DNA of 40,060 bases from an uncultured Collinsella sp. (GCA_958427895.1 CAUADW010000009.1:1-40060); one strand, 5' to 3'; positions 18,388 through 25,758 are shown, counted from the stretch's first letter. The notes: a model not told the origin generated them from the sequence alone. Translations and numbers: made by a program.

Positions 18388-19076
18388 ACGAGCTCTAGCA
18401 CGCCTAGAATGACAGGCTGATGAAGCAGGTAGAACGGTAAGGCATGCCGTCCGAGGACTGCGAGCGCCGGGATGGGATTGGCGTATGCCCATGCTGGCGC
18501 TTCGAGGCTTGATGCTTGTGCCGCCTGAGCAACAAAAAAGCCGGTAAGGTACATAAAGACAAACGGAATGAGCGGATAGTAGTCTCCCGAAACAAAACCC
18601 GGGCCCGGAAATCCTAGCCATGCCAGGTAGGGGAGTGGGTAGACCTCCTTTGGAATGCCCCAGGTAAGGGCAAAAAGAACAAGGCACACTGCGATGCCCC
18701 ACGAGCCCGGTAATTTTTGGAGTAAAGGACGGGTGAGTGCAACCGCTGCGGTGCACGCCGCCATGCAATATATGATGCCAAAGTTTATCGAATCGTCGAC
18801 TGATACCAGCGTAGTTGCAATCCATACGATCAAGGCTGCGGCTGCGTATTTGAGGGCGCGCTTACCGTTATTACGCGAGAGCGTGCACATCCACCCGGCG
18901 ATAAACAAAAATACCCAGCTGATACTAGCGCGCCAGATATCCTGGAAAACCGTTTCGGTAAAACATGGCATATCCCATCCATATAGGTAGGCCAAATCGT
19001 AGCAGGCGTGAAAACCTGCCATCGATAGCATCGTAAACCCGCGGACGGTATCAAATATGGTGATGCGTTTTTGCAT
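18372..19076 (-). CDS. DUF1624 / HgSNAT-like membrane acyltransferase-family protein
   Basis: A 234-residue polytopic membrane protein with about six or seven hydrophobic helices. The start RITIFDTVRGFTMLSMAGFH and the FLFIAGW segment resemble the DUF1624 / heparan-alpha-glucosaminide N-acetyltransferase-like family, whose bacterial members may transfer acyl groups across the membrane. The actual substrate is unknown. Its ATG overlaps the lexA stop by one base, so it is translated from the lexA message and should be SOS-induced with it. The 3' end overlaps hflX by 16 bases. Confidence 0.75.
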   Translation of the reverse strand: MQKRITIFDTVRGFTMLSMAGFHACYDLAYLYGWDMPCFTETVFQDIWRASISWVFLFIAGWMCTLSRNNGKRALKYAAAALIVWIATTLVSVDDSINFGIIYCMAACTAAVALTRPLLQKLPGSWGIAVCLVLFALTWGIPKEVYPLPYLAWLGFPGPGFVSGDYYPLIPFVFMYLTGFFVAQAAQASSLEAPAWAYANPIPALAVLGRHALPFYLLHQPVILGVLELVYSVR

Positions 19077-19720
19077 TACGAGAACCGGCGCATTAAACCG
19101 ACGACCTTACCCAAAATAACGGGGTTCGTCGCATAGATGGGCTCCATAGTGTCGTTCTCGGGCTGCAAGCGCACGCGCCCCTGCTCCTTGTAGAACGTCT
19201 TGACGGTCGCCGAGCCATCGATCATGGCCACGACGATTTCGCCGTTCATGGCGCTCTTTTGCTCGCGAACGATAATGTAGTCACCGTTGTAGATGCCGAC
19301 ATTGATCATTGAGCTGCCGTGCACTTCAAGGATAAAGGAGCCCTGGTCTGTGGCGATTTCGGTCGGGATGGTAAAGGTGTCCTCGATATTTTGCTCGGCC
19401 AGAATGGGTATCCCAGCCGCGACGCGACCGACGAGCGGCAGCGAGACCGTTCCTCGGGGCGCTGTGGGTTCATCGGATTTGGAAATCGAGACTGAGGATC
19501 CGTCCTCATCAAAGAGCTCTAGGGCGCGAGGCTTGGTGGCATCGCGCTTGAGCAGCCCTCGAGCCTCTAGGGCAGAGAGATGAGCATGCACCGTGCTGGG
19601 GGAGGAGAGGCCTACGGCCGATGCCATCTCGCGCACGCTGGGCGGATAGCCCTTCTCCTGCTGATATTCCTTGATGAAGTCGTAAATCTGCTGCTGACGC
19701 TTGGTAATTTTGCGAGCCAT
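19076..19720 (-). CDS. lexA: LexA repressor
   Basis: A 214-residue SOS repressor and self-cleaving serine peptidase. The N-terminal winged helix (about 1-65) includes YPPSVREMASAVGLSSPSTV as the recognition region. The cleavage site VAAG lies at Ala102-Gly103, the catalytic serine is in HGSSMI (Ser137), and the catalytic lysine is in ATVKTFY (Lys174). The ATG at 19720 is chosen because AGAGAGGA precedes it; longer in-frame readings to 19825 would run through the LexA boxes. It is divergent from the LysM gene, sharing a control region of three boxes, and is coupled to the downstream membrane protein. Confidence 0.97.
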   Translation of the reverse strand: MARKITKRQQQIYDFIKEYQQEKGYPPSVREMASAVGLSSPSTVHAHLSALEARGLLKRDATKPRALELFDEDGSSVSISKSDEPTAPRGTVSLPLVGRVAAGIPILAEQNIEDTFTIPTEIATDQGSFILEVHGSSMINVGIYNGDYIIVREQKSAMNGEIVVAMIDGSATVKTFYKEQGRVRLQPENDTMEPIYATNPVILGKVVGLMRRFS

Positions 19721-19743
19721 CAGGGCATCCTCTCTACCCATGT

Positions 19744-19757
19744 CAAACAAATGTTCG
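19744..19757. promoter_or_regulatory. LexA box 1 (nearest lexA)
   Basis: CAAACAAATGTTCG: one perfect half site and one with a single change from CGAAC-N4-GTTCG. It lies 24 bases upstream of the lexA start and fits autorepression. Confidence 0.75.
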
Positions 19758-19771
19758 AATTTTGCTTGACA

Positions 19772-19785
19772 GGAACAACTGTTCG
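19772..19785. promoter_or_regulatory. LexA box 2 (central)
   Basis: GGAACAACTGTTCG: the core GAAC-N4-GTTC is a perfect palindrome and only the outermost base differs from consensus. Confidence 0.85.
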
Positions 19786-19799
19786 AAGATAATAATAAC

Positions 19800-19813
19800 C
19801 GAACATTCGTTCT
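19800..19813. promoter_or_regulatory. LexA box 3 (nearest the LysM gene)
   Basis: CGAACATTCGTTCT: consensus except for the last base. It ends six bases before the predicted -35 of the LysM gene. Confidence 0.85.
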
Positions 19814-19818
19814 CGCGC

Positions 19819-19847
19819 TAGACATTTTTGTCCGCGCGGCTTGATAA
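19819..19847 (+). promoter_or_regulatory. Predicted promoter of the LysM gene
   Basis: TAGACA (19819-19824), 17 bases, TGATAA (19842-19847), placing transcription start near 19854, 27 bases before the start codon. LexA box 3 abuts the -35. Confidence 0.5.
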
Positions 19848-19880
19848 AACTGTTCTCAGCAAAACACGCGAGAGGAGAAC

Positions 19881-20333
19881 ATGATGAACGCAACGAATAT
19901 GGTCCAGGGAAACCTCGCCCTTAAGCTCGAGACGCCTGCCGCGCCCGCTTTTACTGTTGTCAAGGGTGGACGTTCCGGTTATCAGCCTTTGCCCGTAAAG
20001 TCTGCTCGCACTCAGTATGCTGTTGCCGCGCCGACTCCCGCTGCCCTGAAGGTCTCGACGATTGTTGCCGTCGCCGTTGCGCTCACGCTCTTTTTTGTCC
20101 TCGCTACGTCTGTCTTTAGCGCTCGTCACGCCGCGTATGCCGAGTCCGTTTCCAACGTTACCTACGAGACCATTCGCGTTCAGCCTGGTGATTCTCTTTG
20201 GTCGCTTGCCGAGGAATATCCAATCGAAGGCCTTTCCACGCAAGAGACTTCCGACATGATCCGTAACGTCAATCATCTGGAGCATGGTTCGCTCGCCGCC
20301 GGTGCGCATCTTAAGGTTCCTACTCGTTCGTAA
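19881..20333 (+). CDS. SOS-controlled membrane LysM protein, likely YneA/DivS-type division inhibitor
   Basis: A 150-residue protein: a cytoplasmic N-terminus, a single transmembrane helix (about 58-80), and an external LysM peptidoglycan-binding domain (about 96-147, TIRVQPGDSLWSLAEEY ... GAHLKVP). GAGAGGAG (19870-19877) supports the ATG at 19881; the second codon is also ATG. It is divergent from lexA behind LexA boxes. Position, size and architecture match YneA of Bacillus and the lexA-adjacent LysM proteins of Actinobacteria that delay septation during SOS. The division role is inference from context; the membrane-LysM structure is seen. Confidence 0.8.
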   Translation: MMNATNMVQGNLALKLETPAAPAFTVVKGGRSGYQPLPVKSARTQYAVAAPTPAALKVSTIVAVAVALTLFFVLATSVFSARHAAYAESVSNVTYETIRVQPGDSLWSLAEEYPIEGLSTQETSDMIRNVNHLEHGSLAAGAHLKVPTRS

Positions 20334-20346
20334 TCATTATCACGCT

Positions 20347-20390
20347 GCGCATGGTACCCTTGTTATCGTTTAAGAGGAGGTACCATGCGC
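20347..20390 (+). promoter_or_regulatory. Hairpin covering the nrdR start codon
   Basis: A perfect 12-bp inverted repeat, GCGCATGGTACC (20347-20358) and GGTACCATGCGC (20379-20390), with a 20-base loop. The right arm contains the nrdR ATG (20385-20387) and the last two G of the ribosome site AAGAGGAGG. If the RNA folds this way, translation initiation would be occluded. Confidence 0.7.
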
Positions 20391-20828
20391 TGTCCCAAAT
20401 GCGGCAAGGCACATACCCGCGTCGTTGATTCCCGTATGCAGGAGTCAAATAACACCATTAAGCGCCGTCGCGAATGTTGCTCGTGTAATTACCGCTTTAC
20501 AACGTTCGAGCGATGCGAAGACCCAATTGAGGTCATTAAGTCGGACGGAACTAAGCAGCGGTTCGATCGCAATAAGCTGCTCGTCGGCTTGATGCGCGCC
20601 ACCATCAAGCGTGATATCGACACTAAGAAGCTCAATGAGATTATCGACGACATCGAGGTCGAGCTGCGCTCTCGCACGCTGACGGCCGTCACGTCGCATG
20701 AGTTGGGTGACATGGTGCTCAAACGCTTGGCCAAGATCGACAAGGTGGCGTACATCCGCTTTGCCTCGGTCTACCGCGATTTCAAAGACGTCGATGAGTT
20801 TCTGCAAGAGCTCGACAAGCTAAGGTGA
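20385..20828 (+). CDS. nrdR: Transcriptional repressor NrdR
   Basis: A 147-residue zinc-ribbon/ATP-cone repressor of ribonucleotide reductase genes. The zinc ribbon begins MRCPKCGKAHTRVVDSRM, and its second Cys pair is in ECCSCNYRF. The ATP-cone (about 47-137) begins with VIKSDGTKQRFDR and contains KLLVGLMRA. The strong AAGAGGAGG ribosome site (20372-20380) lies partly within the hairpin noted separately. dut follows after four bases, pairing dNTP control with dUTP removal in one transcript. No NrdR box was recognised upstream of this gene. Confidence 0.96.
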   Translation: MRCPKCGKAHTRVVDSRMQESNNTIKRRRECCSCNYRFTTFERCEDPIEVIKSDGTKQRFDRNKLLVGLMRATIKRDIDTKKLNEIIDDIEVELRSRTLTAVTSHELGDMVLKRLAKIDKVAYIRFASVYRDFKDVDEFLQELDKLR

Positions 20829-20832
20829 TTCC

Positions 20833-21276
20833 ATGTCCAACATTACCGTTAACATAAAGCGTCTCGATCTCACCGTCGAGCTTCCCAAATACGCCCATCC
20901 CACCGATGCCGGCTTGGATCTGCGCTCCAACGAGGACTGCGTCCTGAAGCCCTTCGAACGTCGTCTGGTCTCTACCGGGCTGGCCATCGCCTTGCCCGAT
21001 GGCTACGCCGGCTTCGTCCAGCCCCGAAGCGGCTTGGCCATCAAGCAGGGCCTGTCTATAGTCAACACGCCAGGCCTCATCGACGCCCACTACCGAGGAG
21101 AACTCAAGGTTATCCTCATCAACCTGGATCCCTCCAACAACATCCAAATCAATAAAGGCGACCGCATAGCCCAACTCGTCATCCAAGAAGTCCCCACGGT
21201 CAACCTCATAGAAGTAGAAGAACTAGACGAAACCGACCGAGGCAAAGGAGGCTTCGGCTCCAGCGGCGTCGCCTAG
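20833..21276 (+). CDS. dut: Deoxyuridine 5'-triphosphate nucleotidohydrolase (dUTPase)
   Basis: A 147-residue trimeric dUTPase that converts dUTP to dUMP and pyrophosphate. All five motifs are visible: I in PTDAGLDLRS, II in PRSGLAIKQG, III in NTPGLIDAHYRGEL, IV in GDRIAQLVI, and V in RGKGGFGSSG near the C-terminus. The ATG at 20833 has AAGGTGA just upstream, within the end of nrdR. The last third uses many A-ending codons (GAA, GTA, CTA, ATA, CGA, AAA) that are rare in neighbouring genes. Confidence 0.96.
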   Translation: MSNITVNIKRLDLTVELPKYAHPTDAGLDLRSNEDCVLKPFERRLVSTGLAIALPDGYAGFVQPRSGLAIKQGLSIVNTPGLIDAHYRGELKVILINLDPSNNIQINKGDRIAQLVIQEVPTVNLIEVEELDETDRGKGGFGSSGVA

Positions 21277-21309
21277 GGACGCTCGTATCCCTCCCGCCCG
21301 GCGCTTACC

Positions 21310-21369
21310 TATATCATTCCATGCTCAAACATTCTCGCTTCGCTGCGAAACTGCGCGCGGGACGATATG
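21310..21369. repeat. 60-bp palindromic repeat element, copy 1
   Basis: Begins TATATCATTCC and ends with an imperfect inverted copy of that sequence (GGGACGATATG). Bases 21310-21357 match the reverse complement of 21579-21626 at 47 of 48 positions. It lies 34 bases after dut, with copy 2 in opposite orientation about 200 bases on. Confidence 0.8.
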
Positions 21370-21420
21370 TATGGGGCTCAGGCGAAAGGGCTACATGCTT
21401 GACATAAAACAATCTTTCTA

Positions 21421-21467
21421 GTTAGCCGATGCGATAAAGGGATGCCTCCTTTGTCGCATCGGCTAAC
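21421..21467. terminator. Long hairpin terminator between dut and the glycosyltransferase gene
   Basis: A 20-bp stem (21421-21440 with 21448-21467, one G-U pair) and a 7-base loop, followed on the plus strand by TCTATTTATATTTT. It would end the nrdR-dut transcript and may also act on the convergent minus-strand message. Confidence 0.85.
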
Positions 21468-21566
21468 TCTATTTATATTTTCCTGTTTTACCTTTGCAGG
21501 TTCTAATGGAGGGGATACCGAAGTAGCTGCTAGTAAGTAAACGTAGCTGCTCAGCGGGAGCCGCCC

Positions 21567-21626
21567 ATATATCGTTCCACGCGCAGTTTCGCAGCGCAGC
21601 GAGAATGTTTGAGCATGGAATGATAT
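21567..21626. repeat. 60-bp palindromic repeat element, copy 2 (inverted)
   Basis: Ends TATATCGTTCC (21567-21577) and GGAATGATATA (21616-21626) are imperfect 11-bp inverted repeats. Its interior is the reverse complement of copy 1. Outside it, GGAGCCGCCC (21556-21565) and GGGCGGCTCC (21628-21637) are exact inverted repeats, so this copy sits in a larger palindrome. A short direct repeat GTAGCTGCT lies just before it (21523-21531, 21543-21551). Confidence 0.8.
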
Positions 21627-21659
21627 AAGGGCGGCTCCGGCAGAGGGGCGGACATTCGA

Positions 21660-22961
21660 CTAGCGGATATGAGCGGGTTTTCCGCCCCAGTAGAAGCGGC
21701 AGAAGGCTCGTTTGCGCTTTTGGGGCTTGCCTACTAGCTCCATGGTTGCGATGGCTATGTCTTCGGCTGCGTGGGGGCGGCGTAGTACTTCGCCGTTGAT
21801 GAGTAGCGCTTTGAGCGACTCAGGGTGGTCGTGCAGGTGACGAAGCGTCACGATGAGTTCTCGTGCGGTGGTGACATGCATGCTGGCGCCCATGCCGGTG
21901 AGCATCGTGGTGTTGGCCTTTTCTTGACCGTATGATTTGCCCAGCAGGATCATCGGCAGATGAGCGCACAGGCACTCGGTGACGGTGAGTCCGCCCGATT
22001 TGAGGATTGCCAGGTCGCAGCCGTGCATGAGGGCCGCCATGTCGTCCACGTAGTCCAGAACCGTGACGTTGTCGAGCTTCATGGCGTCGAAGAGCGTCTT
22101 CAGCCGGGTGGCATACTCCACGTCTTTGCCGGGCAAAAAGACAAAGTGCATGTCTTCGAAGCTGCGCAGGAAGGGGAGTGTGTGGTCCATCGCTGCGCGA
22201 AAGCGGACGTAAGGCTGAGGCAAGCTGGCACCGGCCATTACCAGCACGACGGTCTTGTCGATGGGGAGGTTGAACTTGGCTAGCTCTTCCTCGCGATTGT
22301 AATCCGTGTCGAATCCGGCGCGGATAGGAATGCCGGTAATGCGAATCTTTGCCTCGGGTACCTTGCGCGGACGCAGCGTTTCGGCCATAAATTCGTTGGC
22401 AACACAGAATAGATCGGTGTCCTTGTGGGGCCAAAAGCCTTCGACTTCATAGTCTGTTGGTACGCAGATGACCGGATAATCGATACCCGTAATTACGCGG
22501 GCGCCCACGGCAACATTGGCTGCTGTGATGTGCGTTGCGACCACGGCTATAGGCCTGCGGCGACGAATATATTCGTTGAAGGCGGGGAACATAATTCGCG
22601 ACCATGCCGTGCCGCCACCCCAGAGAAGATGTCCCGTAAGCGTATATCGCCAGGTCAGGTCGTAAATGGGGCGTGTGGCTCCCGTAAAAGAAGCCGCGGT
22701 CTTATTGCCGTCGAATTTAATACGTCCAAAATCAAGGATATCGAGCACTTCAATTTCAATATCCTCAGGGATTCTCTTGGTGCCGCGGATAAGGTCAAAT
22801 GCTTGTGCAATCGCGTTGGCGGCGGCTTTGTGGCCCGATCCAACCGATGCGTGCACAATGGTTATTAGGGGTTTTTGTGCAGGTGAAACGGTCATTTGCT
22901 CCGGTTGGGGAGTAGCTTGCATCGGCAGGGGAGCGCTATTGCTCATCTGCGTTTGATCCAT
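21660..22961 (-). CDS. MGDG-synthase-type glycosyltransferase (probable diacylglycerol glucosyltransferase)
   Basis: A 433-residue GT28-family enzyme of the monogalactosyldiacylglycerol synthase/UgtP type. The N-terminal domain opens, after about 30 low-complexity residues, with ITIVHASVGSGHKAAANAI, the lipid-acceptor glycine loop. The C-terminal nucleotide-sugar domain has VVLVMAGASLP, DMAALMHGCDLAILKSGG and the LLGKSYGQEKANTTML segment. It probably adds hexose to diacylglycerol to make glycolipids or lipoteichoic acid anchors; the sugar is not predictable. The ATG at 22961 is supported by AAGGGGAG; longer in-frame readings run into trxB on the other strand and are rejected. It is divergent from trxB. 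Confidence 0.85.
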   Translation of the reverse strand: MDQTQMSNSAPLPMQATPQPEQMTVSPAQKPLITIVHASVGSGHKAAANAIAQAFDLIRGTKRIPEDIEIEVLDILDFGRIKFDGNKTAASFTGATRPIYDLTWRYTLTGHLLWGGGTAWSRIMFPAFNEYIRRRRPIAVVATHITAANVAVGARVITGIDYPVICVPTDYEVEGFWPHKDTDLFCVANEFMAETLRPRKVPEAKIRITGIPIRAGFDTDYNREEELAKFNLPIDKTVVLVMAGASLPQPYVRFRAAMDHTLPFLRSFEDMHFVFLPGKDVEYATRLKTLFDAMKLDNVTVLDYVDDMAALMHGCDLAILKSGGLTVTECLCAHLPMILLGKSYGQEKANTTMLTGMGASMHVTTARELIVTLRHLHDHPESLKALLINGEVLRRPHAAEDIAIATMELVGKPQKRKRAFCRFYWGGKPAHIR

Positions 22962-23078
22962 CGATAACTCCCCTTCAGCTTTGTTACGCGATTTATCATT
23001 GTAGTGCATGAGTGTCATGTTCACGTAAATTTGGGTATGAGCGCAAAGAACGACAACGTTTCGACGAGAGGATTCTTC

Positions 23079-24017
23079 ATGACTACCGATCAGCCGATTG
23101 ATGTTGCGATTATCGGTGGAGGCCCCGCGGGCTATGCTGCCGCCATTTACGCTGCGCGTGCCAACCTGACGACAACCGTGATTGAGCAGGGCATGTCGGG
23201 TGGACAGATCGCCACGACCAATGAAGTCGAGAACTATCCGGGCATTCCGCTCTTGAGTGGCGCCGAACTCGGCGAGCGTTTTCAGCAACATGCAGAGGGG
23301 CTGGGAGCGCAGGTTACATGGAGCATGGTTACGGGTATCGATTACGATGCCGATGCAGCGCTGTTTACGGTGCATCACGATATGGGCGATACGCTTGCCT
23401 CGAGCGTTATCGCTTGCATGGGTGCCACGCCGCGATCTGCTGGTTTCGCTGGCGAGGATACGTATCGCGGTCGTGGCGTTTCGTATTGCGCGACGTGTGA
23501 CGGCATGTTCTTCCGTGGCAAGCAGGTTTTTGTCATTGGCGGCGGCAATGCTGCCTGTGAGGAAGCTCTGTTCCTGTCAGATATCGCCAGCAGTGTGACC
23601 ATCGTGCTGCGTCGCGATCAGTTCCGTGCACCTGATGGTGTTGTTCAGAAAGTACTCGAAAAGGACAATATTACAGTTAGGTACCAAACTAGTATTGTTG
23701 AACTTTCTGGTGAAGCGATGCCAACGACGATTGCCTTTAAGGACAATGCATCCGGGGAAATTCATACCGAGTCATTTGAGCCTGGCTCGTTTGGCATTTT
23801 TGTCTTTACCGGCACGCAACCCCATACCGAGCTTGTTGAGCATCTAGTCGATTTGGCGCCTGATGGCGGCATTCTGACTGATGAATCCATGGCGACCCGC
23901 ACGCCAGGTCTATTTGCTGCTGGCGACATCCGTTCCAAACGCTTACGTCAGGTTGTGACCGCCGTTTCTGACGGTGCCATAGCAGCAACGAGCGCATACG
24001 CGTTTCTCCGCGGTTAA
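23079..24017 (+). CDS. trxB: Thioredoxin reductase
   Basis: A 312-residue FAD-dependent reductase that passes electrons from NADPH to thioredoxin. The FAD motif is IIGGGPAGYAAAIYAAR (residues 11-27). The redox-active CATC is at Cys137-Cys140 in SYCATCDGMFFRGK. The NADPH motif is GGGNAACEEAL, and the RRDQFR loop (178-183) keeps the phosphate-binding arginines, although a leucine replaces the usual preceding histidine. The second FAD motif ends in GLFAAGDIR. GAGAGGA at 23066-23072 sets the ATG at 23079. No thioredoxin gene is adjacent in the window. Confidence 0.95.
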   Translation: MTTDQPIDVAIIGGGPAGYAAAIYAARANLTTTVIEQGMSGGQIATTNEVENYPGIPLLSGAELGERFQQHAEGLGAQVTWSMVTGIDYDADAALFTVHHDMGDTLASSVIACMGATPRSAGFAGEDTYRGRGVSYCATCDGMFFRGKQVFVIGGGNAACEEALFLSDIASSVTIVLRRDQFRAPDGVVQKVLEKDNITVRYQTSIVELSGEAMPTTIAFKDNASGEIHTESFEPGSFGIFVFTGTQPHTELVEHLVDLAPDGGILTDESMATRTPGLFAAGDIRSKRLRQVVTAVSDGAIAATSAYAFLRG

Positions 24018-24058
24018 GTACGATAATATATCTTATGTAAGGTTGCTATCTTTAAAAC

Positions 24059-24103
24059 AAAGTGGTTGGACGGTGCATCAATGTGCTGTCCAGCCACTTT
24101 TAC
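24059..24103 (+). terminator. Terminator after trxB
   Basis: A stem of about 20 bp, largely Watson-Crick with four G-U pairs, runs from AAAGTGG (24059-24065) to CCACTTT (24094-24100), followed by TACTTT. It lies 41 bases after the trxB stop. Confidence 0.75.
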
Positions 24104-24110
24104 TTTCCTG

Positions 24111-24134
24111 CTATATAGTATGCAAAACTAGATA
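24111..24134. promoter_or_regulatory. Palindromic operator upstream of the DUF1836 gene
   Basis: Arms CTATATAGT (24111-24119) and ACTAGATA (24127-24134) flank ATGCAAA. 22 of 24 positions equal the site at 25784-25807 upstream of degV. A degenerate inverted half-copy follows at 24139-24151. A TACAAT -10 (24143-24148) with a poor -35 overlaps the region, so the site would cover the -35. Confidence 0.7.
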
Positions 24135-24172
24135 ACCTAGAATACAATATAGCTAATGAACGGAGGATCCTT

Positions 24173-24784
24173 ATGAACCACGCCAAACGCGTTATCCCGA
24201 TGTCCGATTCGTCGGTTAGCATTAAGCCTGAGGATATTCAGCCCACTGTGCTGCCCGATGCATTTATTCAGTCCGATATCGTGCGCAAACTCAATACGTT
24301 GAGTCTGCCGCGCTATGACCAGTTGCCCAATGTGACGCTCTACCGCGACCAGGTCATTGAGTATGTTGCGCTGTGGATGGAGCCGCTGTCTATTTGCGTT
24401 GAGCAGCCTGTCATTACGCCATCGATGATCAATAACTACGTGAAGGTCGGCCTGGTGCCTGCTCCGGTCAAAAAGCAGTATGGTCGCGAGCAGATTGCCC
24501 GCCTGATCGCTATCTGCATCTTTAAGCAGGTGCTACCTATTGCTGCGGTGCAGGCGCTCTTTAACATTCAGCGTTTGAGCTACGATGCCCCGACGGCCTT
24601 CGACTATGTGGTCGATCAGCTCGAGGCATCGATTCGTTCGGCGTTTTCTGTCGAGCAGACGCCGGTTCCCGATACGGCGCATCAGGTAACGCGTGAGTCG
24701 CTGCTTGTGCGCAGCGCGGTTTCATCCTTTGTTTCGAAAGCGTACCTGATGAGCTATCTCAAGTTCAACGGGTTTAATAGCTAG
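24173..24784 (+). CDS. DUF1836 family putative transcriptional regulator
   Basis: A 203-residue protein of the DUF1836 family. The central part (about 80-130) looks like a MerR-type winged helix: ITPSMINNYVKVGLVPAP, then KKQYGREQIARLIAICIFKQ, matching the 'condition - no growth - tyrosine - gene order' pattern of DNA-binding N-termini in that superfamily. No ligand domain is recognised. CGGAGGATCC upstream supports the ATG at 24173. The same palindrome lies in front of this gene and of the neighbouring degV, so it probably regulates both; that link is inference from the sites. A strong bidirectional hairpin follows the stop. Confidence 0.8.
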   Translation: MNHAKRVIPMSDSSVSIKPEDIQPTVLPDAFIQSDIVRKLNTLSLPRYDQLPNVTLYRDQVIEYVALWMEPLSICVEQPVITPSMINNYVKVGLVPAPVKKQYGREQIARLIAICIFKQVLPIAAVQALFNIQRLSYDAPTAFDYVVDQLEASIRSAFSVEQTPVPDTAHQVTRESLLVRSAVSSFVSKAYLMSYLKFNGFNS

Positions 24785-24796
24785 CCGACGTATAAA

Positions 24797-24838
24797 ACGG
24801 GCGGGACAAAGAGCCATCTGTCGCTTTGTCCCGCCCGT
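24797..24838. terminator. Bidirectional terminator between the DUF1836 gene and degV
   Basis: A perfect 15-bp stem ACGGGCGGGACAAAG / CTTTGTCCCGCCCGT with a 12-base loop. ATTTTG follows on the plus strand and GTTTTAT on the minus strand, so it can serve both convergent genes. Confidence 0.9.
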
Positions 24839-24856
24839 ATTTTGCTTGGTTGGACT

Positions 24857-25723
24857 TTATTTGCCCGAAGCTACGCCCATGCCGTAGCCGATGATGAGGC
24901 CGTGCATCTCGGCGTAATAGGAATCCAGGCCGTTGCAGGGCATGATGATGGTCTTGGAGCCGGGCCAATGCTCAATAATACGATCGGCCAACGCCTGGGC
25001 GCTCGATACGTTTTCCACATGATCGATGACGACCTCGCCGCCCGTAAAGCCCTCGGCTTCCATAGTGTCGATGATCTTGTTGAGCATCTTCTTTTCGCCG
25101 CGCGTGTGCCCCACGAGTTCGATTTTACCGGCCTCACTCGCCGTGCCCAAAATGCGGATATTGAGCTTGTTGGCAATGACGCCAGCTGCCTTAGGGATAC
25201 GTCCGGCTTTGGCGAGGTTTTCGTAATTGCACAAACTGAAGAGGATTTTGCTGTTCTGTTCAAGGCTATCGAAGTATGCGCAAGCATCCTCGAATGAGAT
25301 ATTCGGATTGTCTGCAAGATAGCGGTCGAACAGCAAGAAAATGAGGTCCATTTTGCCGCCAGCTGCGCGTGAATTGACTAGATGAATCTGTCGGTCGGGC
25401 TCCTCGGCAAGAATCATATCGCGAGCCGTGGCTGCCGCGTTGTAGCTGCCCGACACGCCCTCAGAGATCGGCATGCAGATGGTCTTGTCTGCCAATTTGA
25501 AGAGCTCGGCCCACTCCCCTACGCTGGGACAAGCGCTCGAAGAAGCGTTCGTCTCCGCCTGAACAGCGCAGTTGAGCTCATGAACATCGAGAGAAAGGTT
25601 ATCGATGAATTCACGCTCCCCCACTCGAATTTTGAGGGGCGCAAATGCAAAGGTGGTATGGGGCGCGGTCGGTTGCCAATCGCGGAGGTTGCAGCTTGAA
25701 TCGGAGATAAGTGCCCAGCTCAT
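24857..25723 (-). CDS. DegV family fatty-acid-binding protein
   Basis: A 288-residue DegV (FakB-like) protein, which presents a bound fatty acid to a fatty-acid kinase or carries it in the cytoplasm. Family features are the SDSSCNL start, the ACPSVGEW segment in place of the usual TSQPSP, PISEGVSGSYNAA for the lipid-head loop, and a two-lobe length. No FakA kinase gene is in the window. It is transcribed convergently with the DUF1836 regulator. A -10 TATAAT (25758-25753, minus) has no matching -35, and the shared operator lies just upstream, which suggests activator-dependent expression. Confidence 0.9.
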   Translation of the reverse strand: MSWALISDSSCNLRDWQPTAPHTTFAFAPLKIRVGEREFIDNLSLDVHELNCAVQAETNASSSACPSVGEWAELFKLADKTICMPISEGVSGSYNAAATARDMILAEEPDRQIHLVNSRAAGGKMDLIFLLFDRYLADNPNISFEDACAYFDSLEQNSKILFSLCNYENLAKAGRIPKAAGVIANKLNIRILGTASEAGKIELVGHTRGEKKMLNKIIDTMEAEGFTGGEVVIDHVENVSSAQALADRIIEHWPGSKTIIMPCNGLDSYYAEMHGLIIGYGMGVASGK

Positions 25724-25752
25724 AGAGGGTCCTTTCTAATTGTTCCCATACA

Positions 25753-25758
25753 ATTATA
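25753..25758 (-). promoter_or_regulatory. degV promoter -10 element
   Basis: A perfect TATAAT on the minus strand, 30 bases before the degV start codon. The position expected for a -35 reads GCCCAA or GGCCCA, a poor match. The palindromic operator is centred about 50 bases upstream of the predicted start site. Confidence 0.6.

Noticed and set aside
21660..23378. Longer form of the glycosyltransferase starting inside trxB
   Set aside because: The extra residues lie antisense to trxB and the divergent promoters; AAGGGGAG places the start at 22961.
23079..24017. Thioredoxin reductase with altered cofactor use
   Set aside because: A leucine replaces the histidine before the RRxxxR loop, but the arginines and GGGNAA motif remain, so ordinary NADPH use is the simpler reading.
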